17,079 bases of DNA from an uncultured Varibaculum sp. (lineage in GTDB: Bacteria; Actinomycetota; Actinomycetes; Actinomycetales; Actinomycetaceae): NCBI RefSeq assembly GCF_902489465.1, contig NZ_CABTZZ010000039.1, positions 1 through 17,079 on the forward strand, in the 5' to 3' direction. This document shows, one piece after another, positions 7,026 through 14,736 of the stretch (positions are counted from its first letter, which is position 1; each line of letters starts with the position of its first letter). The translations under genes were made by a program, and so were the position numbers. The notes below the pieces were generated by a model. It was not told the DNA's origin. It saw nothing but the letters and a program-made list of their open reading frames with translations, and searched no databases.

Positions 7026-7970
7026 TCACCAGAAAACGCGATTACAAATTGCGTCCGCGAAAGTACCGATCCCGTCCTCGCGAGTACGTAGATACAACGA
7101 ACCGTCAACCGGGGAAACTTCCATCAGGTAATAGGATCCTTTCCCATCAGGAACAATGTCAATGCGCAAGAACAGCAGATGCTGATCATGTCCCAGGCGC
7201 TGTTTAATCATGCGATGAATCGCCGAACGTACCTTTTCTCCAAAAATCCACTCTTCGGAATTTGGCTGCCGGTTACCGGTTACTGTTTCTTGCGCCTGTA
7301 TCTCAGTGGTATTGGGGTTGGTGAGCATAGCAGCCTTTTCGACCGAGTGCGATAACACCCCGTTCATATAAACCAAAGAGTATTCACCGTGCTCATCAAC
7401 TTCTGATAGGTAACGCTGCACCATCACTGAGCGTCCCTCTTGTAGGAGACGATTGGCGTGGGTTACTGCCGCCATTCGTGCCATTCCGTTATTGGCGTCA
7501 TAACGACCCATTTCCCTTCCCCCGGAAGAGACTGCCGGTTTGACTACGAACTCCCCATAGGCCGGAAATCTGGTGTGTACCTGGTGTTTATTCAGGTGCT
7601 GTTCTGGCTCTAACCAGCTAGTAGGGATCACGGGCACCCCTTGCTCTTGCAGATTGAGCAAGTAGTGTTTATCGGTGGCCCACTCGGTCACATCCGCCGG
7701 ATTTAACAAACGCGGAACCTGGTGCGCCCACTGCACGAATTCTTCGCGGTTAGTGGCGTAATCCCTCACGGCGCGGATTACACACACCCCCGCTTCTTCC
7801 CAATCCACGTGGGGATCATTCCAGATCGCGATCCGAGCATCGACTCCCCGCGAGTTCAATTCGTCAACTAGCCCAGCCTCGTCCTCGGATAGATCCGGAT
7901 ACTGCGCACAAGTTACTAAAGTAACGCGTTTTTTCGCCATATCTCCAACCCTAATTGTTCTGCTCGTCAT
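7026..7970 (-). CDS. ATP-grasp ligase of the RimK / DcsG-like type, function unknown
   Basis: A 314-residue ATP-grasp protein of the glutathione synthetase/RimK group. The N-terminal domain reads VTLVTCAQYPDL, then D-IWNDPHVDW and VIRAVRDY. The pattern LLNPADVTEWATDKHYLL and the lysine in EFVVKPAVSSGGRE (ATP binding) are characteristic. The metal/ATP site near the end is LRIDIVPDGKGSYYLMEVSP. This layout resembles the group containing DcsG, the cyclo-ligase of D-cycloserine synthesis, but no other cycloserine genes are present and the substrate is unknown. Such enzymes join a carboxylate to an amine with ATP. It is the last gene after ddl (36-nt gap), so an envelope or D-amino-acid role is possible. 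The start may instead be the ATG at 7940 (MAKKRVTLV), which is closer to the conserved fold. Shine-Dalgarno evidence is weak for both. Confidence 0.86.
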   Translation of the reverse strand: MTSRTIRVGDMAKKRVTLVTCAQYPDLSEDEAGLVDELNSRGVDARIAIWNDPHVDWEEAGVCVIRAVRDYATNREEFVQWAHQVPRLLNPADVTEWATDKHYLLNLQEQGVPVIPTSWLEPEQHLNKHQVHTRFPAYGEFVVKPAVSSGGREMGRYDANNGMARMAAVTHANRLLQEGRSVMVQRYLSEVDEHGEYSLVYMNGVLSHSVEKAAMLTNPNTTEIQAQETVTGNRQPNSEEWIFGEKVRSAIHRMIKQRLGHDQHLLFLRIDIVPDGKGSYYLMEVSPVDGSLYLRTREDGIGTFADAICNRVFW

Positions 7971-8006
7971 TAGCCTAAGAAATTATCCCTATTCTATTGA
8001 AATAAC

Positions 8007-9134
8007 TTATCTCAATCCCACTGGACGTGATAATGCTAAAGAAATCAGTTCTTCCATCAACTGGGAATACCCAATTCCCATATGTTCCCACAGCTTAGGA
8101 TACATAGAAAATGGGGTGAAACCGGGCATGGTGTTAACTTCGTTGATTACTACCGATTCTTTTTCCGGATCGACAAAAAAGTCCACTCGCGCCAAGCCTT
8201 CACACCCGAGCGCTTCAAAGGCTTGTCCCGCTATCTGTCGTACTTGCGTAGCCAAATGCGCGGGTATTTTCGCCGGTATCTCTAAACTGACGGTATCCTC
8301 CCCGAAGTATTTGGTTTCATAGTCATAAAATGGCACCTCAGCATCCATAGCGATGCGTCCCGGTTCGCTGGTACGCGGATGCCCATCTGCTCCCTGTAAA
8401 ACTGCGCATTCAACCTCGAAACCGGTGAGTTCTTGCTCCACTATTACCCGCGGATCCACCGCTTGTGCCTTGGTGATCGCTGCTTCCAGGTCGAGGGCGG
8501 TGCTAACCTTGGTGATCCCCAGGGAAGAGCCAGCCCGTGCCGGCTTGACAAAAACCGGTAATCCCAGCTGCTCTATACGTCCCATTACCTCGGAACGCTC
8601 ACGCTTCCACTGCCTTGCGGTCACGGCTTCCCAGTTTCCCGCAGGCAACTTCGCCTCTTGCAAAAGCACCTTGGTGGTGGGTTTATCCATAGCGGCTGCC
8701 GATGCCAGCACTCCGCAACCCACATACGGCAGGTGCATCATTTCTAGCAGTCCCTGTACCGTTCCATCCTCACCGAAAGGTCCATGCAGCAGCGGGAACA
8801 CTACGTCAAAACTGCCTAGATCACTCAAGGAAAACTCTGACCCCAGTTGGGTGGGTAGACTCACCACGTGTCCATCTCCGGGGGATAGGAATAACTGGCG
8901 ATTTTCAGCAGGAACTTCCGCTACGCCGGTATCAGATAGCTGAAACTGTTCGGAGCTGAAATCTACCGGCACCCACTGACCTTGCTGGGTAATCCCTACG
9001 GTAACTACCTCGAAACGGTCATGGTCGATGGCTTGTACTACTCCGGCAGCAGTCGCACAAGAAATCCCATGCTCCCCAGATTCTCCCCCGAACAGTACTA
9101 ATACCCGAGGTTTACTTTGATTATTTTGCGTCAC
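8007..9134 (-). CDS. ddl: D-alanine--D-alanine ligase
   Basis: A 375-residue ATP-grasp ligase that joins two D-alanines for the peptidoglycan stem peptide, in the cytosol. Motifs in order: GGESGEHGIS (16-25), LLHGPFGEDGTVQG (115-128), YVGCGVLASA with MDK (137-151), VFVKPARAGSSLGI (194-207), YDYETKYF (270-277), ARVDFF (315-320) and INEVNTMPGFT (330-340). Tyr276 sits at the omega-loop position whose Tyr/Phe identity separates D-Ala-D-Ala from D-Ala-D-lactate enzymes, so a normal, vancomycin-sensitive type is expected. The start is GTG, supported by GAGAGGA about 6 nt upstream in the 12-nt gap after gpsA. It belongs to the murA-plsC-gpsA-ddl operon, a common actinobacterial order. Confidence 0.97.
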   Translation of the reverse strand: MTQNNQSKPRVLVLFGGESGEHGISCATAAGVVQAIDHDRFEVVTVGITQQGQWVPVDFSSEQFQLSDTGVAEVPAENRQLFLSPGDGHVVSLPTQLGSEFSLSDLGSFDVVFPLLHGPFGEDGTVQGLLEMMHLPYVGCGVLASAAAMDKPTTKVLLQEAKLPAGNWEAVTARQWKRERSEVMGRIEQLGLPVFVKPARAGSSLGITKVSTALDLEAAITKAQAVDPRVIVEQELTGFEVECAVLQGADGHPRTSEPGRIAMDAEVPFYDYETKYFGEDTVSLEIPAKIPAHLATQVRQIAGQAFEALGCEGLARVDFFVDPEKESVVINEVNTMPGFTPFSMYPKLWEHMGIGYSQLMEELISLALSRPVGLR

Positions 9135-9146
9135 GGTCGATCCTCT

Positions 9147-10172
9147 CTATACCATTCGCGCACTGGGGCCATCAGTCACCCGTGGCCCGGCAGTCAAAGA
9201 TACTAACGCTTCTTCTAAGCTTTGTTTCCCGCTAATCACCCGATAGGCAGCCGAGTTAATCGGCATCGACACTCCATGTTTATGCGCCAAATCGCGCACT
9301 ACCGGGCAAGATCGTGCCCCCTCAACCGTACCGGCCGAGGCCTCTAACGCTTCGGCAACGCTCATCCCCTTTCCCAGGCGATAACCAAAGGAAAAGTTTC
9401 GTGACGAGGACGACGAACAGGTAGCTACCAGATCGCCGAGCCCGGCCAGTCCCAGGAAAGTCTCTGACTTTGCGCCCATAGCTACCCCTAAACGCACCAT
9501 TTCGGCCAGGCCGCGAGTGATCAGGAAAGAGCGGGAATTAACCCCTAACCCGAGGCCGTCAGCCGCCCCTACTGCCATGGCGATAACGTTTTTTACCACT
9601 CCCCCGATTTCTACTCCTACTATGTCTTCAGCCACGTAGGGGCGGAAATAATGGGTATGGATACGCGATGCTACTAACCCGGCGCGCCAAGAGTCTTCCC
9701 CCGCAACCGCCGCTCCTGTCGGTTCGTGGTGGGCGATCTCTCCGGAGAGGTTCGGCCCGGACACCGCCACTATCCGGGACGGGTGAATCTTGCCCGCCTG
9801 CGCGATTACTTCAGTCATCGTTTGTAAAGTGCCAGCTTCTAGCCCTTTTACCAGCGAAACTACGGTGGCGTTTAGAGGGAGGAAGTCACGAACCTGCTGA
9901 AGTAAAGTACGTACCCCATTAGAGGGGATAGACACCACTACCATTCCGGCGCCCTCGCATACCCATTGCAAGTCGCTGGATGCTTTAAGACCATGCAAAG
10001 GTGTCCCGGGCACGTAGCGGGGATTGCCCCCCTCATTGATTTGGGCGGCTAGCTCTGGCCGCCGTGCCCAGATCCGTACTTCGTTGCCGGCATCCGCTAA
10101 AATCTGTGCAAACACTGTTCCCCAGGCACCTGCGCCCAGCACGGCGACTGTGCGAGCCGAGGAGGTCGCCAT
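9147..10172 (-). CDS. gpsA: NAD(P)-dependent glycerol-3-phosphate dehydrogenase
   Basis: A 341-residue GpsA that reduces dihydroxyacetone phosphate to sn-glycerol 3-phosphate, the backbone for phospholipids. The dinucleotide-binding loop GAGAWG is at 13-18, SLVKG with K109 follows, then SGPNLSGEIA (138-147) and the catalytic region GGVVKNVIAMAVG with K194. The C-terminal helix bundle includes GLAEMVRLG and GLAGLGDLVATC. All conserved residues I can check are present and the length is normal. The ATG lies 2 nt after the plsC stop, with AGGAGGA inside the plsC end, so the two are tightly coupled. PlsC acts later in the same phospholipid pathway. Confidence 0.97.
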   Translation of the reverse strand: MATSSARTVAVLGAGAWGTVFAQILADAGNEVRIWARRPELAAQINEGGNPRYVPGTPLHGLKASSDLQWVCEGAGMVVVSIPSNGVRTLLQQVRDFLPLNATVVSLVKGLEAGTLQTMTEVIAQAGKIHPSRIVAVSGPNLSGEIAHHEPTGAAVAGEDSWRAGLVASRIHTHYFRPYVAEDIVGVEIGGVVKNVIAMAVGAADGLGLGVNSRSFLITRGLAEMVRLGVAMGAKSETFLGLAGLGDLVATCSSSSSRNFSFGYRLGKGMSVAEALEASAGTVEGARSCPVVRDLAHKHGVSMPINSAAYRVISGKQSLEEALVSLTAGPRVTDGPSARMV

Positions 10173-10174
10173 TA

Positions 10175-11029
10175 TTAGCTATCCTCCTGCGTTGAAGGGT
10201 TAGTACTCTTAGATGCACTTTCTAAATAGGGGTCGAACTCTCCGAGGCTACGCGCGGTTACCAGCTTTCCCGGATGATCTGCTCGCCATGCTTTAGCGGC
10301 TACCCCTAACTGTTTCTTAGAAGGCAACTGGGCAGATTTGCGATCTAGAGGAAGGTGCGGCATTTTTATTCCCCGGATCTGTTCCAGGCCACGGCAGATC
10401 GCCTCTTCGATTCTTTCGGTTGCCTGATACCAAGCTGCGGGTTCTTCAGCCCGGTCATATAGATCAGATAGGTCTACTGCTGGTAAGGCTTTAACCCAGA
10501 CGTCCTTTTTTCCCTTCAGGTCTGGGCGGCGCCCGTACCGGTCGAGGACGTCTTGCGCCCCCCACTGCACCACTGGAACTAACGGAACCCGGGCACGCAG
10601 CGCCATCCGCGCCGCCCCAGTTTTCATGCGCATTGGCCAAAAGTCGGGATCGCGGGTAAGAGTGCCCTCTCCATAAACCGTGATACATTCTCCGGCTTGC
10701 AATCCTTTGATGGCGGCAGACAGCGCATCCCGAGAATGACTTGATTCTCGATAAACCGGGATTTGCCCACATGAACGCATAATCGATCCCAGGATCGGAA
10801 CTTTAAAGAGTTCCTCTTTGCAAAGAACCCGCACCGGATACCCGGCACTGGTCATAAAGTGCATCATGGTCATGGAGTCAAACTCAGAAATATGGTTGAC
10901 TACCGCCACGAACCCGCCTTCTTTGGGCAGGTTTTCCTCGCCCTCCCAATGTCGGCGAGTAACCGCCCCAATGGGGATACGCGCCACGCGCACACAAAAC
11001 TTATAGAAGCGAGAAAACTCACCGGCCAT
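10175..11029 (-). CDS. plsC: 1-acyl-sn-glycerol-3-phosphate acyltransferase, PlsC family
   Basis: A 284-residue PlsC/LPLAT-family acyltransferase that places the second acyl chain to make phosphatidic acid at the membrane. The catalytic NHISEFD (His46, Asp51; HX4D) and the glycerophosphate-binding block YGEGTLTRD (119-127) are present, the latter with YGEGT where FPEGT is commoner. A following K-GAA segment binds the acyl donor region. A hydrophilic tail of about 60 residues continues past the fold, as is frequent in actinobacteria. The start ATG has AAGGGG 5 nt upstream, overlapping the murA stop. Substrate choice (lysophosphatidate versus another lysolipid) cannot be read from the sequence, but the downstream gpsA supports phospholipid synthesis. 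Confidence 0.93.
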   Translation of the reverse strand: MAGEFSRFYKFCVRVARIPIGAVTRRHWEGEENLPKEGGFVAVVNHISEFDSMTMMHFMTSAGYPVRVLCKEELFKVPILGSIMRSCGQIPVYRESSHSRDALSAAIKGLQAGECITVYGEGTLTRDPDFWPMRMKTGAARMALRARVPLVPVVQWGAQDVLDRYGRRPDLKGKKDVWVKALPAVDLSDLYDRAEEPAAWYQATERIEEAICRGLEQIRGIKMPHLPLDRKSAQLPSKKQLGVAAKAWRADHPGKLVTARSLGEFDPYLESASKSTNPSTQEDS

Positions 11030-11038
11030 AGTTACCCC

Positions 11039-12358
11039 TTATTTTTCCAGCTTGACTTGTGCACCTAATGCGCCCAGTTTAGTAAGAAAATGCTCGTATC
11101 CGCGGCTAATCATATCGATTCCCCGGACTGTAGATTTTCCTTCAGCCGCCAGTGCCGCGATCAAATGGGAGAATCCTCCCCGCAGATCAGGGATAGTAAT
11201 ATCGGCGCCATGCAGCGGGGTAGGCCCCGAAATCGCGGCAGAATGATAATAGTTTCTTTGCCCAAAACGACAGGTTAACCCGGTTAGGCACTCCCTATAC
11301 AGCTGGATTTGGGCTCCCATTTTATTTAGAGCCTTAGTGAAACCAAAACGCTGCTCATAGACGGTTTCATGCACAATCGAAAGGCCGTGCGCCTGGGTGA
11401 GAGCCACTACCATGGGTTGTTGCCAGTCAGTCATGAAGCCGGGATGCACATTGGTTTCTAGCACAATCGGCTTTAGTTCTCCGCCCGGATGGTAGAAGCG
11501 AATCCCGTCTGGTTCCACCGAGAACGCGCCCCCCACCTTACGGAACATGTTCAAGAAAGTAATCATTTCCGGCTGAGAAGCGCCCTCGACAAAAATATCG
11601 CCGTGAGTAGCCAGCGCCGCAGACCCCCAAGAAGCAGCTTCAATCCTATCAGCAAGGGCGGTGTGGGTAAATCCTTCCAGATTCTCTACCCCCTCAATCC
11701 GAATAGTGCGATCAGTATCTACGCTGATGATCGCGCCCATTTTTTGTAGCACATTGATCAGATCCATGATTTCCGGTTCAATGGCGGCTCCCCGCAGTTC
11801 CGTGATCCCTTCGGCTTGCACTCCTGCCAGCAGGGTCTGTTCAGTTGCCCCTACTGAAGGATAGGGCAGTTCAATAACCGCTCCCTGTAGCCCCTCGGGA
11901 GCGGCGATATGGATCCCCGATTCCAGTTTGTCTACCTGGGCACCGAAAGAGCGCAAAATAGACAGGTGGAAATCGATCGGACGATCACCAATCACGCATC
12001 CCCCCAGATCTGGGATGATGGCTTCGCCGAGGCGATGCAAGAGCGGTCCGCAAAATAGAATCGGGATTCGCGACGATCCCGCCAAGGTATCGATACTGGC
12101 TACCTGGGCAGCCTCTACATTAGAGGGGTCGATAAGCAGCTGGCCGCTGCCGGAGTCGTAATCAGTTTTCACTCCATGCAGTTCCAGCAAACCGCAGACG
12201 ATATCTACATCCCGAATTAGGGGCACATTTTTCAAAATAGAAGGGGTAGTGCCTAGCAGCGCTGCCACCATCGCTTTGGGGACAAAATTCTTTGCTCCCC
12301 GTACCTTTATACGGCCTGTCAGCGGATGTCCGCCTTGCACTTCTAGAACCGGTTCCAC
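11039..12358 (-). CDS. murA: UDP-N-acetylglucosamine 1-carboxyvinyltransferase MurA
   Basis: A 439-residue MurA that transfers enolpyruvate from PEP to UDP-GlcNAc, the first committed step of peptidoglycan synthesis. The substrate lysine is in VRGAKN (K23). The actinobacterial-style block SSRIPILFCGPLLHRLG is followed by GGCVIGDRPIDFH with catalytic Cys121. That Cys is the target of fosfomycin; mycobacteria carry Asp there, so this enzyme is predicted to be susceptible. The start is GTG with AAGGA about 8 nt upstream; no in-frame ATG is close. It is the first gene of the murA-plsC-gpsA-ddl-ATP-grasp run. Its promoter should lie in 12359-12480, where TACACT (minus strand, 12394-12399) is a possible -10 without a convincing -35. 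Confidence 0.97.
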   Translation of the reverse strand: MEPVLEVQGGHPLTGRIKVRGAKNFVPKAMVAALLGTTPSILKNVPLIRDVDIVCGLLELHGVKTDYDSGSGQLLIDPSNVEAAQVASIDTLAGSSRIPILFCGPLLHRLGEAIIPDLGGCVIGDRPIDFHLSILRSFGAQVDKLESGIHIAAPEGLQGAVIELPYPSVGATEQTLLAGVQAEGITELRGAAIEPEIMDLINVLQKMGAIISVDTDRTIRIEGVENLEGFTHTALADRIEAASWGSAALATHGDIFVEGASQPEMITFLNMFRKVGGAFSVEPDGIRFYHPGGELKPIVLETNVHPGFMTDWQQPMVVALTQAHGLSIVHETVYEQRFGFTKALNKMGAQIQLYRECLTGLTCRFGQRNYYHSAAISGPTPLHGADITIPDLRGGFSHLIAALAAEGKSTVRGIDMISRGYEHFLTKLGALGAQVKLEK

Positions 12359-12482
12359 CTGTTATTTCCTTTTCCGCTTTCCTCAATATGCCTAGTGTAC
12401 CCGCCCTCGCAGTTGTAGGCAGACACCTGACAGGAATTGCGCTTTTGGCGAGGGAAATCGCACCAAAATATCGGGTAGCGAG

Positions 12483-12512
12483 TATCGGGAGTGGGACAGG
12501 GCACTCCCGATA
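12483..12512 (-). terminator. leuCD terminator hairpin
   Basis: A perfect 11-bp stem (12483-12493 with 12502-12512) with an 8-nt loop, about 40 nt past the leuD stop on the minus strand. The sequence after it on that strand is not U-rich at once (ATATTTT comes about 12 nt later). It separates leuCD from murA, and its place and strength support a termination role. Confidence 0.75.
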
Positions 12513-12554
12513 GCTTTAACTAGGGGAACCAGCGCCACTAAGGGGCTCCGAAAG

Positions 12555-13214
12555 CTACTTGAACTCAGGAATTCCTAGCGGAACCTCACGCGCAGAAACT
12601 ACCTCTCGAGGAGGTAAATGTTTCGCCGGCAGGGTGCGGGGCAAAAACTCTGGCCGCGCCGTTTCGAAAGCACTAATAGCGTCCTCATCTCGCAAGGTGA
12701 GATCAATATCGTCTAGGCCTTCCATAAGGCGCCAGCGGGTATAGCTATCTATTTGGAAACTGCATGAAAAAGCCCCGCAAGTAACGCTCTGTTCCTTTAA
12801 GTCAACGGTAACGGTGCTACCCGGTTCTCCTTCTAACAACTTCCACAAAGTCTGGCAGTCTTCGAGGCTAATAACCCCGGACACCATGCCATCTTTTTCA
12901 CAGTTACCGCGAAAAATATCGGCAAATTTGGGAGCTAAAACCACTTTGAAACCATAGTCCCGCAACGCCCAGACTGCATGTTCTCGGCTGGATCCAGTAC
13001 CAAAGTCTGGGCCGGCAACCAAAATAGATGCCTGCTTGAAAGGAGCTAGATTTAACACGAAGTCTTTATCTTGCCGCCAGGACGCAAAAAGACCGTCCTC
13101 AAACCCCGTTTTAGTCACTCGCTTTAAATAGACTGCCGGAATAATCTGATCGGTATCAACATTCGAACGGCGCAACGGGGCGGCAATACCAGTATGGGAG
13201 ATAAATTTTTCCAT
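12555..13214 (-). CDS. leuD: 3-isopropylmalate dehydratase small subunit
   Basis: A 219-residue LeuD, the small subunit of isopropylmalate isomerase (with LeuC), which converts 2- to 3-isopropylmalate in leucine synthesis. Family marks are RRSNVDTDQIIPAVYLK near the N-terminus, GPDFGTGSSREHAVWALRD (substrate-binding loop with Ser/Arg), and FADIFRGNCEKDG. The last 25 residues extend a little past the usual end. The ATG is 3 nt after the leuC stop with GAGGA 7 nt upstream, so the subunits are co-translated. A hairpin follows about 40 nt after the stop. Confidence 0.97.
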   Translation of the reverse strand: MEKFISHTGIAAPLRRSNVDTDQIIPAVYLKRVTKTGFEDGLFASWRQDKDFVLNLAPFKQASILVAGPDFGTGSSREHAVWALRDYGFKVVLAPKFADIFRGNCEKDGMVSGVISLEDCQTLWKLLEGEPGSTVTVDLKEQSVTCGAFSCSFQIDSYTRWRLMEGLDDIDLTLRDEDAISAFETARPEFLPRTLPAKHLPPREVVSAREVPLGIPEFK

Positions 13215-13217
13215 TAT

Positions 13218-14645
13218 TTAATCCTCTTTCCTGGTGGTTACTTCCGGTAAATCTCGCGGACTTGATAAATGCCCCGTTACCGCAGTGGCGGCCGCAATCG
13301 CCGGCGACACCAAATGGGTACGCGAGTTCTTGCCTTGCCGCCCCTCAAAGTTTCGGTTCGAGGTAGAAGCCGAACGCTCCCCCTCTCCCAGCTTGTCCGG
13401 ATTCATTCCTAGACACATTGAGCAGCCAGCATTGCGCCAGAGCGCCCCGAAGCTGGTGAAAATTTTATCTAACCCTTCGGCTTCGGCTTGTAGCCGCACC
13501 CTAGCAGACCCCGGTACCACCAGTACTCGCACATCCTCAGCTTTCTTACGTCCTCGCCAAACCTGAGCTACGGTGCGTAAATCTTCGATTCTTCCATTGG
13601 TGCACGAGCCAATAAAAACCGTGTCCACTTTAATATCGCGCATCGGGGTACCCGGAGTTAGAGCCATATATTCTAGGGAACGCCGGGCAGCATCTTGCTC
13701 ACTATCGGTGCGTAGCTGCTCAGGATCAGGTACTTTCCCACTAAGCGGCACCCCTTGCCCGGGATTGGTGCCCCAGGTTACGAAAGGCTCGATAGTCTCG
13801 GCGGGAATCGTGACTTCCCGGTCGAAGTGGGCATCTGGATCAGTACGTAAACTCTGCCAGTAGCGGATGGCCGCCTCCCATTGTTCACCATTAGGGGCAT
13901 GAGGACGCCCCTTAATATAGTCAAAAGTCGTTTGGTCAGGGGCGATCATTCCTGCCCGTGCCCCCGCCTCAATCGACATATTACAGATGGTCATCCTCCC
14001 TTCCATAGAGAGGTTTTCGATGGCTTTGCCACGATACTCAATCACGTAGCCCTGCCCGCCTCCGGTACCGATTTTGGCGATAATCGTCAAGATAATATCT
14101 TTTGCAGAAACTCCGGGAGGTAGTTCCCCCGGAATATTAACCGCCATAGTTTTAAAGGGTTTAAGTGGCAGAGTTTGGGTGGCTAAGACCTGCTCTACCT
14201 GGGAAGTGCCTATCCCAAAAGCTAACGCCCCGAAAGCTCCGTGAGTAGAAGTGTGGGAGTCGCCGCAAACAATAGTCATCCCGGGTTGCGTAAGTCCCAG
14301 CTGGGGGCCAACTACATGCACGATTCCTTGATCAGCGTCCCCCAGGGAGTGCAACCGGATTCCGAACTCTTTGGCATTTTCACGCAAGGTACGAATCTGA
14401 ATGGCGGAGGTCTGATCTTTAATCGGTAGATCAATATCAACTGTGGGAGTGTTGTGATCCTCGGTGGCGATAGTCAGGTCGGGGCGGCGTACTTTTCGTC
14501 CTGCCATCCGCAGCCCGGCAAAGGCTTGCGGGCTCGTCACCTCATGGCATAGATGGAGATCAATATATAGCAGGTCGGGTGCCCCATTTTCGCCGTGTTT
14601 AACCACGTGAGCAGCCCAAACTTTTTCCGCTAAGGTCTTAGCCAT
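13218..14645 (-). CDS. leuC: 3-isopropylmalate dehydratase large subunit
   Basis: A 475-residue LeuC of the aconitase superfamily carrying a [4Fe-4S] cluster. The three ligand cysteines are present: Cys348 in GSCTNGR, and Cys408 and Cys411 in NAGCSMCLG. Other marks are CGDSHTSTHGAFGALAFGIGTSQVE and YVIEYRG. It pairs with LeuD, whose gene follows after 3 nt. The ATG is preceded by GAGGAGG with about 5 nt spacing, a very strong site. The leader from the divergent IclR gene is only about 90 nt and has no leucine-rich leader peptide, so regulation is more likely by a DNA-binding protein than by attenuation. Confidence 0.98.
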   Translation of the reverse strand: MAKTLAEKVWAAHVVKHGENGAPDLLYIDLHLCHEVTSPQAFAGLRMAGRKVRRPDLTIATEDHNTPTVDIDLPIKDQTSAIQIRTLRENAKEFGIRLHSLGDADQGIVHVVGPQLGLTQPGMTIVCGDSHTSTHGAFGALAFGIGTSQVEQVLATQTLPLKPFKTMAVNIPGELPPGVSAKDIILTIIAKIGTGGGQGYVIEYRGKAIENLSMEGRMTICNMSIEAGARAGMIAPDQTTFDYIKGRPHAPNGEQWEAAIRYWQSLRTDPDAHFDREVTIPAETIEPFVTWGTNPGQGVPLSGKVPDPEQLRTDSEQDAARRSLEYMALTPGTPMRDIKVDTVFIGSCTNGRIEDLRTVAQVWRGRKKAEDVRVLVVPGSARVRLQAEAEGLDKIFTSFGALWRNAGCSMCLGMNPDKLGEGERSASTSNRNFEGRQGKNSRTHLVSPAIAAATAVTGHLSSPRDLPEVTTRKED

Positions 14646-14736
14646 GTATGCCTCCTCGATCTCGTCCCGATGGATTTGTAATGTCTTTTCGAAAGTGTAG
14701 TTGGAATTCCACGCTATAAGATGGCAATATCAATAC
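14646..14736. promoter_or_regulatory. divergent leuC / iclR regulatory region
   Basis: Only 91 nt separate the two start codons, so both promoters and any operator must lie here. Two short palindromes are visible: TTTCGAAA (14687-14694) and GGAATTCC (14703-14710). In related actinobacteria the IclR protein encoded here (LtbR/NdgR type) binds this gap and controls leuCD. The palindromes are the natural operator candidates, but I cannot match them to a known consensus. No clear leuC -35/-10 pair was found. Confidence 0.6.
14701..14730 (+). promoter_or_regulatory. candidate promoter of the IclR gene, implying a leaderless message
   Basis: TTGGAA (14701-14706) and CAATAT (14725-14730) are 18 nt apart, and transcription starting 7 nt after the -10 would begin on the A of the ATG at 14737. 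This fits the lack of any Shine-Dalgarno sequence before that ATG. An alternative -10, TATAAG (14715-14720), would give a leader of about 10 nt and has no clear -35. Confidence 0.4.

Noticed and set aside
8353..8943. A 196-codon plus-strand open frame opposite ddl
   Set aside because: The minus-strand frame encodes a complete Ddl with all motifs. The plus-strand product is Ser/Pro/Arg-rich and matches nothing.
7026..9134. A D-cycloserine biosynthesis cluster suggested by ddl plus a DcsG-like enzyme
   Set aside because: The other required genes (for O-ureidoserine synthesis and racemisation) are absent, and the neighbours are core envelope genes.
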